Shown: piece by piece, positions 1-8,660 of the stretch
Layout: every line of letters starts with the position of its first letter
Numbering within the stretch: the first letter of the stretch is position 1
Assembly (NCBI GenBank): GCA_030148335.1
Contig: JASBTQ010000024.1
Location: 62,001-126,000, forward strand
Source of the DNA: Allomuricauda sp.
Lineage (GTDB): Bacteria > Bacteroidota > Bacteroidia > Flavobacteriales > Flavobacteriaceae
Length of the DNA: 64,000 bases
Direction: 5' to 3'
Position numbers and translations under genes: made by a program
Notes under the pieces: generated by a model
Seen by the model: the letters and a program-made list of their open reading frames with translations, nothing else
Database searches by the model: none
Told to the model about the DNA's origin: nothing

Positions 1-468
1 GGCAAGTATCTGGACTATTCGGACAGTACGGTGTTGCACATTAGCCAATTGGCGCGGAAGGTGGGCCGGGAAAAGCACCGCATGGAGGCTTTTGTGCGGT
101 TCCAGTTGACGAAGGACAACATCTATTTTGCGAACATAGAGCCTGATTTTGATGTGCTGCCCCTGATTTCCAAGCATTTTCGGGACCGCTATGCGGACCA
201 GCAATGGCTCATTTACGACGTGAAGCGTAAATATGGCATCCACTACGACCTGGACCACGTGGAAATGGTATCCTTGGACCTACGGGAAGTACATTTCAAT
301 AAAGTCCATAAAAGTGATGCTTTCCTGAGTGAGGAATATGATTACCAGACCCTTTGGAACGATTATTTCAAAAGCACGGGCATCAAGTCCCGTATCAACC
401 CCAAATTGCATACGCAACATGTGCCCAAACGGTATTGGAAGTACCTTTCTGAAAAGAAAGCAAGTTAG
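1..468 (+). CDS. DUF4130 / TIGR03915-type putative DNA repair protein (5' end outside window)
   Basis: The reading frame is open from base 1, so the protein begins upstream; 155 residues are visible. The segment with ARKVGREKHRMEAFVRFQ, then EPDFDVLPLISKHF, DQQWLIYDVKRKYGIHYDL and the C-terminal HVPKRYWKYL matches the C-terminal part of the DUF4130 family as I know it. Members are usually about 250 residues and are commonly encoded beside a radical-SAM putative DNA-repair protein (TIGR03916), which would lie upstream of this window. The biochemical function is not established; a role in DNA metabolism is inferred from that pairing. No promoter or terminator is visible; about 190 bases of intergenic DNA with a REP-like palindrome follow. 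Confidence 0.8.
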   Translation, partial: GKYLDYSDSTVLHISQLARKVGREKHRMEAFVRFQLTKDNIYFANIEPDFDVLPLISKHFRDRYADQQWLIYDVKRKYGIHYDLDHVEMVSLDLREVHFNKVHKSDAFLSEEYDYQTLWNDYFKSTGIKSRINPKLHTQHVPKRYWKYLSEKKAS

Positions 469-519
469 GTGAAGTACTCCCAATGTGGGTACCCTTTAAC
501 CCAGATGTGCGACATGGAG

Positions 520-539
520 CCCTGAGCGAAGTCGAAGGG
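520..539. repeat. REP-like palindrome (CCCTGAGCGAAGTCGAAGGG)
   Basis: A 20-base imperfect palindrome lies between the DUF4130 gene and the AT-rich cassette. A near-identical sequence in the opposite orientation (CCCTTCGACTGCGCTCAGGG) is at 54163-54182. Sequences of this form are widespread intergenic repeats in bacterial genomes; no function is claimed. Confidence 0.7.
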
Positions 540-614
540 TGAGTGAAAAAGGAGACTGCATGAAGTGGTTAATAAACGGTGAAAAGATATTTTTTATAGG
601 TGAAACATAAATAA

Positions 615-622
615 TACCTTTT
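615..622 (+). promoter_or_regulatory. weak -7 element upstream of the zinc-ribbon gene
   Basis: TACCTTTT fits 7 of 8 positions of the Bacteroidota -7 motif TAnnTTTG and lies 33 bases before the ATG. No TTG is found at the -33 position (TTT only). This is a pattern match without other support. Confidence 0.3.
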
Positions 623-655
623 TAGAATATAATGGCAATATGACTTAAAAACAAA

Positions 656-931
656 ATGATGAAAAAAGAATATGACAAATCCATTACATTAATTTGTACC
701 ACTTGTGGTGATTCAAATTTTGAATACAATGAAGATAAATCTTGGATTAAATGTAAGCGATGTGAAAGAGAATATAACGGTGGTTATGAAGAATTGGTTG
801 AATTGAATCAAGAAAGAATAGACAATCAAATCGACAGCATTAAAGATGAAGTAAAAAAAGACCTTCAGAAGGATTTGAACAACATGCTTAAAAAAGTATT
901 TAAAGGCAATAAAAACATTAAAATTAGATGA
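656..931 (+). CDS. small zinc-ribbon protein of unknown function
   Basis: This 91-residue protein has two CxxC knuckles (Cys14/Cys17 and Cys33/Cys36) about 15 residues apart, as in a TFIIB-like or rubredoxin-like zinc ribbon. A charged, probably helical C-terminal half rich in Lys, Asp and Glu follows (about residues 48-91). The start could be either of two adjacent ATGs (656 or 659). Its stop overlaps the start of the next gene by 4 bases (ATGA), so the pair is probably translationally coupled. The stretch is clearly more AT-rich and lysine-rich than both flanks, which suggests acquisition by transfer. I do not recognise a named family. A regulatory or nucleic-acid-binding role is possible but unsupported. 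Confidence 0.7.
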   Translation: MMKKEYDKSITLICTTCGDSNFEYNEDKSWIKCKRCEREYNGGYEELVELNQERIDNQIDSIKDEVKKDLQKDLNNMLKKVFKGNKNIKIR

Positions 932-1368
932 GTCTAGAAATTTTAAGTGTTTTAATTGCTTTAGCTGCTCTATCCTTTTCTATTATCACATATTTTTTGC
1001 ATGATTCTAAAATCAACAAACAATCTTTGCTAATAAACCAGTTCCAATTAGAAAAGTTTATAAATGAAAAAGAAGTAGAGAAAAAAGCTTATGTAGAAAC
1101 ACATATCATTAAACAGGCTCGCGGTAAACGTACTTTGAAAATTTACAATACTGGGAAATCCATAGCAGAAAACGTAGTCATTGAAATACCTGATTTAAAT
1201 GGATTGCATGTTCTAACCAATCCCTGTCCAATAGAAATTCGGCCAAAAAGTAGCATCGCCATAGAGTTTATTATAACTAAGGGAGCTCCTGATATGGTGG
1301 TAATAAATGTTTCTTGGAAAGATGAATTCAATTCAAGCAACATTTATTCACAAAAAATACTGCTTTAG
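928..1368 (+). CDS. membrane-anchored protein with a predicted beta-sandwich domain, unknown function
   Basis: The 146-residue product starts with a hydrophobic helix (about residues 4-24) that should anchor it in the inner membrane. A short charged linker with a coiled-coil-like stretch (about 30-55) follows. Residues 60-146 alternate in a beta-rich pattern (TLKIYNTGKSIAENVVIEI, later SSIAIEFIIT) resembling Ig-like or CARDB-type domains. The gene overlaps the zinc-ribbon gene by 4 bases and has the same AT-rich composition, so the two form one transferred unit. It ends 12 bases from the convergent gene at 1381-1902. The function is unknown; the fold is inferred by eye. Confidence 0.65.
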   Translation: MSLEILSVLIALAALSFSIITYFLHDSKINKQSLLINQFQLEKFINEKEVEKKAYVETHIIKQARGKRTLKIYNTGKSIAENVVIEIPDLNGLHVLTNPCPIEIRPKSSIAIEFIITKGAPDMVVINVSWKDEFNSSNIYSQKILL

Positions 1369-1380
1369 AGCAATTTCCCT

Positions 1381-1902
1381 CTACTTCCCCTTCTCCCCCA
1401 CAAAATGGTCGCTCTTGTTTTTAAAGAGCACATTAAAGCTGGTCAAGCTGCCATAAATGCGGGTAATGTATTGTTGTAGGTCAATTTTATCCTGATCGTC
1501 CAGATTACTGCTGTTGATCTTTTGTTCCATCACACGGATACGGTCGCGCACCATCACGATCTTGTGGAAAAAAGTGTCAATGGGCATTTCCTTGTTCTGG
1601 GTGGCATCCCCGGGATCCAGGATCAGTTTACCACCCTTCCACTTATCTGCAATGGCCACTTTCTCGTGGGTATCGCTCCATTTCTCCAGAATCTTGACCA
1701 AGGAACGTTCCACTTCAAAAAAGCTGACGGTGTCCACTTCGTCCTCCACCGCCTCGATCACCTCAAAATCGGCATCAAGTTCAATGGTTTCCAGTCCGCT
1801 TTCCAAAAAAGTTACCCAATAATGTTTCGAAGATACGTTCGTCACCACCCCTTTTCCGTGTTCGGGATGATCAATGCGAGAGCCAATGCCCAGTAGTTTC
1901 AT
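1381..1902 (-). CDS. conserved hypothetical protein with N-terminal SH3/Tudor-like segment
   Basis: The 173-residue protein opens with GIGSRIDHPEHGKGVVTNV and YWVTFLESGLETIEL. This small beta-barrel pattern resembles the C-terminal Tudor/KOW-like module of UvrD/PcrA helicases (HxxFGxGxV). The remainder is helical and charged, with no catalytic motif that I recognise. It is transcribed divergently from uvrA and has no obvious operon partner on its strand. A nucleic-acid or RNA polymerase contact role is possible from the Tudor-like segment but is only inference. Confidence 0.6.
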   Translation of the reverse strand: MKLLGIGSRIDHPEHGKGVVTNVSSKHYWVTFLESGLETIELDADFEVIEAVEDEVDTVSFFEVERSLVKILEKWSDTHEKVAIADKWKGGKLILDPGDATQNKEMPIDTFFHKIVMVRDRIRVMEQKINSSNLDDQDKIDLQQYITRIYGSLTSFNVLFKNKSDHFVGEKGK

Positions 1903-1923
1903 GCTTTAGAAATTTTAGTGTCA

Positions 1924-1976
1924 ACTTTCGCAAAGGCGGAAGTCTTTCGTTCATGAATTCCCGCATCCGCGAGAAT
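1924..1976. repeat. pair of REP-like hairpins upstream of uvrA
   Basis: Two short imperfect palindromes lie side by side. CTTTCGC/GCGGAAG flanks a 4-base loop at 1925-1942. ATTCCCGC/GCGAGAAT flanks a 4-base loop at 1957-1976. The second carries the ATTCCC...GGGAAT-like ends seen in many dispersed bacterial repeats. The upstream-most ATG of the uvrA frame (1975) falls inside this repeat, which argues against its use. Confidence 0.45.
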
Positions 1977-2056
1977 GATAAATAACTTTGTAAAAATAAG
2001 CCATCAAATAACAATAACGAAAACCAAACCTCCTTCTTTTTTACGTGTCAAATCGC

Positions 2057-2064
2057 TATTTTTG
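2057..2064 (+). promoter_or_regulatory. -7 element of the uvrA promoter
   Basis: TATTTTTG is an exact match to the Bacteroidota -7 consensus TAnnTTTG. It lies 18 bases before the preferred uvrA start at 2083. The -33 region has T-rich sequence but no TTG. A second exact match, TAACTTTG, is at 1983-1990. Confidence 0.45.
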
Positions 2065-2082
2065 AAGCTTTGCTATGAATTT

Positions 2083-4944
2083 ATGATCCACTACGAAGAA
2101 CATATTGAGGTCAAGGGTGCCCGGGTGCACAACCTGAAGAACATTGACGTCACCATTCCACGTGAAAAACTGGTGGTCATCACCGGGCTTTCGGGCAGTG
2201 GAAAATCCTCTTTGGCCTTCGATACCATCTATGCCGAGGGCCAACGCCGCTACATCGAGACCTTTTCCGCTTACGCCAGACAATTTCTTGGGGGGCTGGA
2301 ACGTCCCGATGTGGACAAGATAGATGGCCTCTCGCCCGTAATCGCCATAGAACAGAAGACCACTTCCAAATCCCCACGATCCACCGTGGGCACCATCACA
2401 GAGGTGTACGATTTTCTCCGCCTGCTGTTTGCGCGTGCTGGGGACGCCTACAGCTACAACACGGGCGAGAAAATGGTGAGTTACAGTGACGAACAGATCA
2501 AAGAACTCATCATCGAATCTTATCTGGGTAAAAAAATAAATGTGCTGGCCCCTGTGATCAAATCAAGAAAAGGCCATTACCGTGAACTTTTTGAGCAGAT
2601 TGCGAAGCAAGGATTCGTAAAAGTACGGGTGGACGGTGAGATCATGGACATCACCAAGGGCATGAAAGTGGACCGCTACAAGACCCACGACATCGAAATT
2701 GTGATCGACCGATTGAAGGTTGTTGATAGTGAAGATTTTCACAAACGCTTGGCGGAGACCATCAACACGGCCATGTACAGTGGCGACAACGTGCTGATGG
2801 TGTTGGAAGAGGGCGAGACCGTACCCCGCTATTTCAGTCGTGACCTGATGTGTCCCTCCACGGGCATTTCGTACCCCACGCCGGAACCCAACACCTTTTC
2901 GTTCAACTCACCGAAAGGTATGTGTCCCGATTGCAGTGGTCTGGGCCATATCTACGAAGTGAACGAGCGGAAAATCATCCCCAATCCCAAACTGTCCATC
3001 AAGGCGGGTGGACTTGCCCCGCTTGGCGAATACAAGAAATCCTGGGCCTTCAAACAGTTGGAGACCATCGGGCAACGGTATGGGTTTGACCTTTCGGATC
3101 CCATTGAAAAAATCCCCGAGGAGGCCATGGACGTTATCCTCAACGGAGGAAAGGAAAGTTTTGAGGTCGATTCCAAATCCCTTGGCGTAAAAAGGCAGTA
3201 CAAAATTGATTATGAAGGCATTTCCAACTTCATCAGGACCCAATTTGAAGAAGCCAATTCCACTTCCCTCAAACGATGGGCGAAGGATTACATGGACAAA
3301 ATAAAGTGTCCCACCTGCGAAGGTGCCCGTTTGCGCAAGGAATCGCTCTATTTTAAAGTGGGCGAAAAGAACATTGCGGAACTGGCCCAAATGGACATTG
3401 CCGAACTGGCCACTTTTTTCAACAATTTGGAAGAGACCCTTGAGGGCAACCAAAAGAAGATAGCGGAAGAAATCATCAAGGAAATTAAGGCGCGCATCGG
3501 TTTTCTGTTGGATGTGGGACTGGACTACCTTTCCCTGAACCGGAGCTCCAAATCCCTGTCCGGGGGCGAGGCACAACGTATCCGTTTGGCCACCCAGATA
3601 GGCTCGCAATTGGTAGGGGTGCTCTATATTTTGGACGAGCCCAGCATTGGCCTTCACCAACGGGACAACGAACGCTTGATCCATTCCTTGGAATCGCTAA
3701 GGGACATTGGAAATTCTGTGATCGTGGTGGAACATGACCGAGATATGATCGAACGGGCCGACCACGTCATCGATATCGGTCCAAAAGCCGGAAAACATGG
3801 AGGGGAGATCATTTCCGAAGGAAAACCCTCCGAACTGAAGGACCACCACACCCTGACCGCCCAATACATTTCGGGCGAACTGGAAATCCCTGTTCCAAGT
3901 GAAAGAAGAAAGGGAACGGGCAAAAAAATTGTGCTTTCTGGGTGTACTGGAAACAACTTGAAGGATGTCACCGTGGAGTTCCCTTTGGGAAAACTCATTG
4001 GGGTCACAGGCGTATCGGGCAGCGGAAAGTCCACCTTGGTGAACGAGACCCTCTACCCTATCATGAATGCACATTATTTCAACGGGGTCAAAAAACCGAT
4101 GCCCTACAAAAAAATCACTGGACTACAGCATATCGACAAGGTCATCGACATCAACCAATCGCCGATTGGGCGTACACCACGATCCAATCCGGCGACCTAC
4201 ACTGGGGTTTTTAGCGAGATCCGAACCTTGTTTGCCAAGACCACCGAAGCGACCATCCGCGGATACAAACCGGGGCGATTCAGCTTCAATGTGGCCGGAG
4301 GGCGTTGCGAAACCTGTCAAGGTGGGGGATTGAAGGTCATCGAAATGAATTTTTTGCCCGATGTGTATGTGGAATGTGAGACCTGCAACGGTAAACGTTT
4401 CAACAGGGAGACCTTGGAGATCCGCTATAAAGGCAAGTCCATTTCCGATGTGCTGGAAATGACCATCAACGAAGCGGTCGATTTCTTTGAGAACATTCCC
4501 AAGATCCATCGAAAACTCAAGACCATCAAAGATGTGGGATTGGGTTACATCTCATTGGGACAGCAGTCCACTACCCTTTCCGGAGGCGAGGCACAACGAG
4601 TGAAACTGGCGACCGAACTTTCCAAGCGCGATACCGGAAACACTTTCTACATTCTGGACGAACCTACCACAGGGCTGCACTTTGAAGATATCCGGGTGCT
4701 CATGGAGGTGCTCAACCAGTTGGTGGACAAGGGAAATACCATCTTGGTGATCGAGCACAACATGGACGTCATCAAAATGATGGACCACATCATAGACATA
4801 GGCTACGAAGGTGGTCGGGGAGGCGGCATGGTTGTTGCCACAGGAACCCCGGAAGAAGTGGCGAAGGACAAAAAGAGCTACACGGCCAAGTTTTTGAAGA
4901 AGGAACTGGAAAACACAAAAGAAAAGGTTGCGAAGGCAGTCTGA
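2083..4944 (+). CDS. uvrA: excinuclease ABC subunit UvrA
   Basis: UvrA is the damage-sensing ATPase of nucleotide excision repair; it loads UvrB onto damaged DNA in the cytoplasm. The 953-residue protein has two ABC modules. The first Walker A (GLSGSGKSS) is at about residues 35-43 and the second (GVSGSGKST) near residue 645. ABC signatures are [13 protein letters not shown] and [13 protein letters not shown]. CxxC zinc-finger cysteines occur in CPDCSG, CPTCEG, CETCQG and CETCNG. The frame is open from 1975, but I chose 2083. From there the conserved N-terminus ([21 protein letters not shown]) begins, and a -7 promoter element at 2057-2064 would leave 1975 untranscribed. It may be co-transcribed with the LOG gene, which starts 18 bases after the stop. 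Confidence 0.97.
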   Translation: MIHYEEHIEVKGARVHNLKNIDVTIPREKLVVITGLSGSGKSSLAFDTIYAEGQRRYIETFSAYARQFLGGLERPDVDKIDGLSPVIAIEQKTTSKSPRSTVGTITEVYDFLRLLFARAGDAYSYNTGEKMVSYSDEQIKELIIESYLGKKINVLAPVIKSRKGHYRELFEQIAKQGFVKVRVDGEIMDITKGMKVDRYKTHDIEIVIDRLKVVDSEDFHKRLAETINTAMYSGDNVLMVLEEGETVPRYFSRDLMCPSTGISYPTPEPNTFSFNSPKGMCPDCSGLGHIYEVNERKIIPNPKLSIKAGGLAPLGEYKKSWAFKQLETIGQRYGFDLSDPIEKIPEEAMDVILNGGKESFEVDSKSLGVKRQYKIDYEGISNFIRTQFEEANSTSLKRWAKDYMDKIKCPTCEGARLRKESLYFKVGEKNIAELAQMDIAELATFFNNLEETLEGNQKKIAEEIIKEIKARIGFLLDVGLDYLSLNRSSKSLSGGEAQRIRLATQIGSQLVGVLYILDEPSIGLHQRDNERLIHSLESLRDIGNSVIVVEHDRDMIERADHVIDIGPKAGKHGGEIISEGKPSELKDHHTLTAQYISGELEIPVPSERRKGTGKKIVLSGCTGNNLKDVTVEFPLGKLIGVTGVSGSGKSTLVNETLYPIMNAHYFNGVKKPMPYKKITGLQHIDKVIDINQSPIGRTPRSNPATYTGVFSEIRTLFAKTTEATIRGYKPGRFSFNVAGGRCETCQGGGLKVIEMNFLPDVYVECETCNGKRFNRETLEIRYKGKSISDVLEMTINEAVDFFENIPKIHRKLKTIKDVGLGYISLGQQSTTLSGGEAQRVKLATELSKRDTGNTFYILDEPTTGLHFEDIRVLMEVLNQLVDKGNTILVIEHNMDVIKMMDHIIDIGYEGGRGGGMVVATGTPEEVAKDKKSYTAKFLKKELENTKEKVAKAV

Positions 4945-4962
4945 AAAGCATAAATTGAGCGA

Positions 4963-5649
4963 ATGAGAAAAGAACAGCACTCCAAGGGGTGGAATGAGAT
5001 CAAGACGAACGATTCGTGGGCCATATTCAAGATCATGGGCGAGTTCGTCAACGGATTCGAGAAAATGAGTGTCATTGGTCCCTGTGTATCCATTTTTGGA
5101 TCTGCACGGGTACGGGAAGGCAACCACTATTATGATCTTGCGGTAAGGATTGCACAAAGAATCGCCGAGGCGGGCTATGGAGTCATCACCGGTGGCGGCC
5201 CCGGAATTATGGAGGCTGGGAACAAAGGGGCCAGTCTGGCCGGAGGAATATCGGTGGGCCTTAACATCGACCTGCCCTTCGAGCAGCACGACAACCCCTA
5301 TATTGACGATGATAAAAGTCTGGATTTTGATTACTTCTTTGTCCGCAAGGTTATGTTTGTCAAATACTCACAAGGCTTTGTGGTGATGCCCGGGGGCTTT
5401 GGCACGTTGGACGAGCTTTTTGAGGCCATCACCCTCATCCAGACCCATAAAATACATACCTTCCCCATCATTTTGGTGGGCACCGATTTTTGGAAAGGTC
5501 TCCTCGATTGGATCAAGAATACCATGCTGGAAGTCAAAAACATCAGTCCACGGGATTTGGACCTGGTCCAATTGGTGGATACCGAGGACGAGGTGGTGGA
5601 GATCATCGATGCCTTTTACAAAGGGCGCAACCTTAGCCCCAACTTTTAA
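4963..5649 (+). CDS. LOG-family nucleoside 5'-monophosphate phosphoribohydrolase (TIGR00730)
   Basis: The 228-residue Rossmann-fold protein carries the two family signatures, GGGPGIMEA (77-85) and PGGFGTLDELFE (143-154). Characterised LOG proteins hydrolyse the N-glycosidic bond of nucleoside 5'-monophosphates, including cytokinin ribotides. In bacteria the physiological role is often nucleotide salvage rather than hormone activation. The length is in the range of the longer bacterial LOG subgroup. It follows uvrA closely and precedes the M1-like/barrel gene by 14 bases, so the three may be co-transcribed. The exact substrate cannot be read from sequence. Confidence 0.9.
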   Translation: MRKEQHSKGWNEIKTNDSWAIFKIMGEFVNGFEKMSVIGPCVSIFGSARVREGNHYYDLAVRIAQRIAEAGYGVITGGGPGIMEAGNKGASLAGGISVGLNIDLPFEQHDNPYIDDDKSLDFDYFFVRKVMFVKYSQGFVVMPGGFGTLDELFEAITLIQTHKIHTFPIILVGTDFWKGLLDWIKNTMLEVKNISPRDLDLVQLVDTEDEVVEIIDAFYKGRNLSPNF

Positions 5650-5663
5650 TCTTTCGGATACAA

Positions 5664-8501
5664 ATGGGGCATCGAGCGTTAGTCAAGTACACGACCATAC
5701 TTAGTATTTTGCTGTGCGGCAATTTATGGGGCCAGCACAGGAACGAGGTCGTGGCCACCCTCGATGGTCGAATGCAGCAAATCAGGATACGTCAGCATTT
5801 CACTTATGTGAACCGTTCGGACAAGGGGCTAACAACAATTTATTTCAATGACTGGAACCATGCCTATTCCAACAAGAGCACGGCACTTGCCAAACGTTTT
5901 GCGGAAGAGTTCAATCGGGGACTGCATTTGGCAAAGGACAGGGAAAGGGGACAGACCACCATCAAGACCCTAGTGGATGACAATTATGGTGGATTGGACT
6001 GGAACAGGGTGGAAAATAGGGACATTATTGCCATCAACCTGAATGAAATCCTACGGCCTGGGGAATCCATACAATTGTTCTTTACCTATACCGTAAAACT
6101 TCCCTCGGCCAAATTCACCTCTTATGGGTTCACGCAAAATGGGGGATACAACCTAAAGGATTGGTACCTTACCCCTGCCGTTTTTGATGGTGACGATTGG
6201 AGATTGTACGACAATATGAACCTGGACGACCTCTACACGGACGTTGCCCAGACCACCATCAACCTGACCTATCCCGAAAAGTTGTTCTTGGCCTCCAATT
6301 ACAGGCAATCCAACGTTTCAAGGTTTCCCGGCGGACAGCATACACAACTCTTTGGCGACAACAGAAAAAGTTGCGAGATCATCCTTACCCTTGAAGAGAC
6401 CTTCACCAAGCATATCACCGCTCCCCTAACGGTGATCACCGATATTGAATCCAACAAATATGATGAAATATCACAGGGCATTTCCATAGATAAGATTGCT
6501 AGCTTCCTTCAAGAGAGTTTAGGGCCATACCCACATGAAAACCTTTTGGTCAGTGATTTTGATTACAATAGGTCCCCGCTCTATGGCATCGGACAACTTC
6601 CCTCCTTCATAAGACCTTACGAAGAGCAGTTCCAGTTTGAGATGAAGTTCCTGAAAACGGCCATCCGCAATTATCTGGAAGAAACCCTCTTTCTCGATCC
6701 CAGACAAGAACGGTGGGTCAATGACGCAATTGGATATTATCTGATGATCAAATATGTGGAAGAACACTATCCCGACCAAAAACTGATCGGTAAACTTTCG
6801 CGCATTTGGGGGATCAAAAGTTTCCATTTGGCCAAAATGGATTTCAATGAGCAATATGCCCTCTTCAGCATGTTGTCCGCCCGAAAGAACATCGATCAGG
6901 CGTTGACCACACGAAACGATTCCCTGATCAAGTTCAACGAGAAAATAGCGAACAGCTACAAGGCGGGGCTCGGTATGTCCTATCTATCAGCCTATTTGAA
7001 CGAGAAAAAAGTGGATAGCAGCATCATTGACTTTTATAACACCTACAAGCTGAAACAGGGTGTGACCGCCCAAGATTTCCGGGAGACTCTCGAAAAATAT
7101 GCCAATAAGGACATCGACTGGTTTTTTGACGAATACGTCTCGACGGACAAAAAGATCGACTTCAAGATCAAAAAAATCAAAAAGTCGGAAGATTCCATCA
7201 CCCTTACCATCAAGAACAAAAGGGGAACCGATGTCCCCATCTCCCTTTTTGGCCTTCAGAATGATACGGTAATCTCCCAATATTGGTTTTCAGATATAGA
7301 TACCACAAAAACGGTCACCATACCCCGAAACGGCGAGGACCGGTTGGTGCTCAATTATGACCAAAAGATCCCTGAGTTCAACCAAAGGGACAATTGGAAG
7401 ACCCTGAACGGCTTTTTTTCCAGTAACAAAAAATTGAAGTTCCAGTTTTTCAAGGATACCGAGGACCCCTATTACAACCAAATTTTCTACGTTCCGATTG
7501 CCAATTTTAATATCTATGATGGGGTGACCCCTGGGATGCGCCTCTACAACAAAACCTTTCTGGAGCGGCCGTTCCAGTACGACATTTCGCCCACCTACTC
7601 CTTTTTGGAACGAACCTTGGTGGGCAAGGCCAGCTTCAAGTACCGCAAGTACCACAAAAAGACCGGGCTGTTCTATACAGACTACTCGATTTCCGGATCG
7701 ACCTCCCATTTTCAACGGAATTCCCGTTTTTCAACACTCACCCCGGCCATTGGTTTTGGTTGGCGGCCAAATGATCTGTTGTCCAACCGCAGACAGTATC
7801 TGACGTTCAGGTACAGAAACGTTTTCAGGAACATTGCCGACAATCTGGTGGGGGAAATCGACACCGATCCCGATTACAACGTTATGAACGTACGGTTCGT
7901 GGATGTGGACAACAACATCCTCAATTACACGTCGTGGTTCGTGGATGCGCAACATTCCAGCGACTTTACCAAACTGGCCTTTGAAATGGAATACCGAAAA
8001 TTGTTCCACAGCAACCGACAGTTGAACCTTAGGTTCTATGCCGGAAAGTTTTTGAGGAACAAGACCGATTCCGACTTTTTCAGTTTCGCCCTGGACCGCC
8101 CTACTGATTATATGTATGATCTATCCTATTTGGGCCGATCGGAAAGTTCCGGGATCTACAGCCAGCAAATCATCATTTCGGAAGGAGGTTTCAAGTCCAA
8201 ACTGCAAAATCCCTATGCAAACGATTGGATCGCCACCACAAACGCCAGTACCAATATCTGGAGATGGGTGGAAGCCTACGGTGACCTCGGGTTCATCAAA
8301 AGCAAGGGGGAAAACACCCGTTTTGTCTATGACGCAGGGGTGCGATTGAACTTGGTCACCGACTATTTTGAACTCTACTTTCCCATATATTCCAATTTAG
8401 GTTGGGAAATTGCACAGGACAATTATGGCCAACGGATACGGTTTGTGGTCACCATCAGCCCCAAAACACTTACTGGGTTGTTCACCAGAAAATGGTTTTG
8501 A
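5664..8501 (+). CDS. M1-aminopeptidase-like protein lacking HExxH, fused to a C-terminal outer-membrane beta-barrel
   Basis: The 945-residue protein has an N-terminal signal peptide (hydrophobic stretch about 10-22, ending LWGQ). Residues of about 25-550 resemble the M1 peptidase architecture (N-terminal beta domain, then a thermolysin-like helical domain). Where M1 enzymes have HExxH and, 18 residues on, a zinc-ligand Glu in NEG, this protein has KTAIRNYLEE (331-340) and WVNDAIGYY (351-359), so the catalytic residues are gone. From about residue 600 onward, alternating aromatic strands and the terminal Phe (TRKWF) suggest a beta-barrel in the outer membrane. A non-enzymatic or scaffold role is inferred. 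The intact M1 enzyme at 22848-24932 offers a contrast within the same window. Confidence 0.75.
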   Translation: MGHRALVKYTTILSILLCGNLWGQHRNEVVATLDGRMQQIRIRQHFTYVNRSDKGLTTIYFNDWNHAYSNKSTALAKRFAEEFNRGLHLAKDRERGQTTIKTLVDDNYGGLDWNRVENRDIIAINLNEILRPGESIQLFFTYTVKLPSAKFTSYGFTQNGGYNLKDWYLTPAVFDGDDWRLYDNMNLDDLYTDVAQTTINLTYPEKLFLASNYRQSNVSRFPGGQHTQLFGDNRKSCEIILTLEETFTKHITAPLTVITDIESNKYDEISQGISIDKIASFLQESLGPYPHENLLVSDFDYNRSPLYGIGQLPSFIRPYEEQFQFEMKFLKTAIRNYLEETLFLDPRQERWVNDAIGYYLMIKYVEEHYPDQKLIGKLSRIWGIKSFHLAKMDFNEQYALFSMLSARKNIDQALTTRNDSLIKFNEKIANSYKAGLGMSYLSAYLNEKKVDSSIIDFYNTYKLKQGVTAQDFRETLEKYANKDIDWFFDEYVSTDKKIDFKIKKIKKSEDSITLTIKNKRGTDVPISLFGLQNDTVISQYWFSDIDTTKTVTIPRNGEDRLVLNYDQKIPEFNQRDNWKTLNGFFSSNKKLKFQFFKDTEDPYYNQIFYVPIANFNIYDGVTPGMRLYNKTFLERPFQYDISPTYSFLERTLVGKASFKYRKYHKKTGLFYTDYSISGSTSHFQRNSRFSTLTPAIGFGWRPNDLLSNRRQYLTFRYRNVFRNIADNLVGEIDTDPDYNVMNVRFVDVDNNILNYTSWFVDAQHSSDFTKLAFEMEYRKLFHSNRQLNLRFYAGKFLRNKTDSDFFSFALDRPTDYMYDLSYLGRSESSGIYSQQIIISEGGFKSKLQNPYANDWIATTNASTNIWRWVEAYGDLGFIKSKGENTRFVYDAGVRLNLVTDYFELYFPIYSNLGWEIAQDNYGQRIRFVVTISPKTLTGLFTRKWF

Positions 8502-8610
8502 TTTTATCAAATTCACAAAAACATAATATAAATACTATAATTATTTAACTATTATGTTTTGACGAGGTCTATTTTTTATCAAATTGTTATTTTATTAACG
8601 CCAGCGACTA

Positions 8611-8641
8611 TTGCTGATTTGAATGTATTTTAGTACTTTCG
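8611..8641 (+). promoter_or_regulatory. promoter of the fused E1 gene
   Basis: TTG (8611-8613), a 20-base spacer and TACTTTCG (8634-8641) fit the Bacteroidota -33/-7 arrangement with one mismatch in the -7 box. The ATG at 8661 is 20 bases downstream. The rest of the 8502-8660 gap is AT-rich, with no other feature seen. Confidence 0.5.
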
Positions 8642-8660
8642 CAAAAACCAGCAACGGCAC

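Noticed and set aside
1975..2082. 36-codon N-terminal extension of UvrA
   Set aside because: It lies in a REP-like repeat and upstream of a perfect -7 box, and its residues do not resemble UvrA N-termini.
2908..3684. Minus-strand open frame opposite uvrA
   Set aside because: It is a shadow of uvrA; the sequence shows no motif and a composition typical of antisense frames.
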